From Verrucomicrobiia bacterium (lineage in GTDB: Bacteria > Verrucomicrobiota > Verrucomicrobiia > Verrucomicrobiales > Akkermansiaceae): a DNA stretch of 14,374 nt. How positions within the stretch are numbered: position 1 is the stretch's first letter; the number at the start of each line of letters is the position of its first letter. The position numbers and the translations under genes are program-made. The stretch covers positions 1 to 14,374 of the forward strand of contig CANHKJ010000055.1 of NCBI GenBank assembly GCA_947460915.1, read 5' to 3'. The notes below the pieces were generated by a model. It was not told the origin of the DNA and ran no database searches. It saw only the letters and a list, made by a program, of their open reading frames with translations. Shown here in pieces: positions 13,604-14,374 of this stretch.

Positions 13604-14374
13604 CTATAGACTTTTTCCGGGCGGGAGCAAGGCATTGGCGAAGAGAAGTCCGGCGACGAGGGATACAAACATCATCAGCGCTTGGCTGCTCGATTGCGTA
13701 CCGGCAATGATTTGCGTGCCGCTGACCCATTCATTCAGTAGCATGTAGGTGGTGCTGCCAGGGACAAGCAGGATGATGCCTTGTGTCGAGAGAACCGACG
13801 ACGGAGCACGCGCGATGCGGGCGAAAAGATTGCTGTAGAGCCCCACGGCGAGGGCCCCGAAAAACATTCCAACGATCAGCCCGAAGGTGGCGCCGCAGAA
13901 TTTCGCCGTGAAAAAAGCAATCACGCAGGCGATGATGCCCCAGATGCACTTGCGCATCGGGATGTCGAATGCGATGTTCAGGCTAAACGCGAGCAAGAGC
14001 ACAGCGGGGATGTTTTTGTAGGCGGGCAGTAGTCCTGATGCAAGGATCGGAGCGGTGCTTGGCCACAACAGCGAGGCGAGCGATACGCCCATCACAGCAC
14101 CAAAGAGGAGCAGTAAGAGATTCATGATTGCATCGACCAAGCGAGAGCTGCCGGAGACGAGTTGGCGTGCGGAAATTTCGCTCATCGCCACGGTGAGCGA
14201 GAGACCAGGAATGAAAACCAGAATCGACGAGAGAATGACGAAGGGCACATTGACCTCGATGCCGCGCGAGGCGATGATTTGTGCAACGACTCCGGACAAA
14301 AAGGGCGCGAGAATTTTTAGCAAGGCGGCCATGCGTTCGCGGCGTTGACTGAGGTAGTGCAGCAGAAATGTCAC
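13604..14374 (-). CDS. Threonine/serine exporter (ThrE-like), N-terminus outside the window
   Basis: Partial: 256 residues are visible and the frame is still open at the right edge, so the start lies outside. The visible part has about ten hydrophobic stretches and the two internal repeats of the ThrE family: FIPGLSLTVAMSEISARQLVSGSSRL (54-79, DUF1212/ThrE part) and ILLVPGSTTYMLLNEWVSGTQ (201-221, ThrE_2 part). Family members are often about 430 residues or more, so an N-terminal soluble domain is probably missing from view. Such proteins export threonine and serine from the cytoplasm; the substrate here is inferred from family. A GTG at the very edge could be read as a start, but the sequence there is mid-domain. 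The YjbR/MmcQ gene follows after 7 bp. Confidence 0.85.
   Translation of the reverse strand: MTFLLHYLSQRRERMAALLKILAPFLSGVVAQIIASRGIEVNVPFVILSSILVFIPGLSLTVAMSEISARQLVSGSSRLVDAIMNLLLLLFGAVMGVSLASLLWPSTAPILASGLLPAYKNIPAVLLLAFSLNIAFDIPMRKCIWGIIACVIAFFTAKFCGATFGLIVGMFFGALAVGLYSNLFARIARAPSSVLSTQGIILLVPGSTTYMLLNEWVSGTQIIAGTQSSSQALMMFVSLVAGLLFANALLPPGKSL

Noticed and set aside
13597..13668. Upstream start for the YjbR/MmcQ protein
   Set aside because: The extra 24 residues overlap the 3' end of the exporter gene and are not part of the family domain.

Overview
The window looks like chromosomal DNA of a Verrucomicrobiota bacterium. The best pointer is the secreted lamin-tail protein at 11142-13133. 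It carries the DPDADGRSNLQEYAFGGDP-type calcium-loop motif and a C-terminal beta domain that recur in exported proteins of this phylum. A thioredoxin-like lipoprotein with an SHD1-type tail (5874-6806), a fold common in Planctomycetes and Verrucomicrobia, agrees with this. I see no rRNA, tRNA, CRISPR array, insertion sequence, phage gene or FMN riboswitch. All phylum and family assignments come from reading motifs, not from database searches.

Layout. (1) 152-637 (+) is a small bacterial PH-domain membrane protein. It converges on a minus-strand block: an Aas-type acyl-ACP synthetase with a degenerate acyltransferase domain (657-2792), an exported protein of unknown function (2896-3525), riboflavin synthase ribE (3577-4161) and a putative Na+/H+ antiporter (4161-5786). 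The antiporter stop and the ribE start overlap as TAATG, so these two are probably translationally coupled. (2) A divergent promoter region near 5787-5873 leads on the plus strand to a thioredoxin-like lipoprotein with an S-x-x-C site and, through a GTGA overlap, a VanZ-like multidomain membrane protein (6803-8182). (3) The VanZ-like gene overlaps tail to tail by 86 bp with a minus-strand unit read in the order yqeY, exodeoxyribonuclease III, MoxR-type AAA+ ATPase (10244 down to 8097). (4) An orphan four-helix membrane protein (10420-10992, +) has a consensus -35 box. (5) The right end holds a minus-strand set: a ThrE-like exporter cut by the window edge, a YjbR/MmcQ protein, and the lamin-tail protein.

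Most genes are housekeeping or envelope functions: lipid recycling, riboflavin, ion homeostasis, DNA repair, surface proteins. I found no clear defence, biosynthetic or mobile system. The points most worth a second look are the synthetase whose acyltransferase HX4D site reads R-x4-E, the SHD1 lipoprotein/VanZ pair, a possible acidic calcium-type loop and His-rich loop in the antiporter, and a recurring pattern of promoter-like hexamers placed so that transcripts would start at or almost at the start codon.
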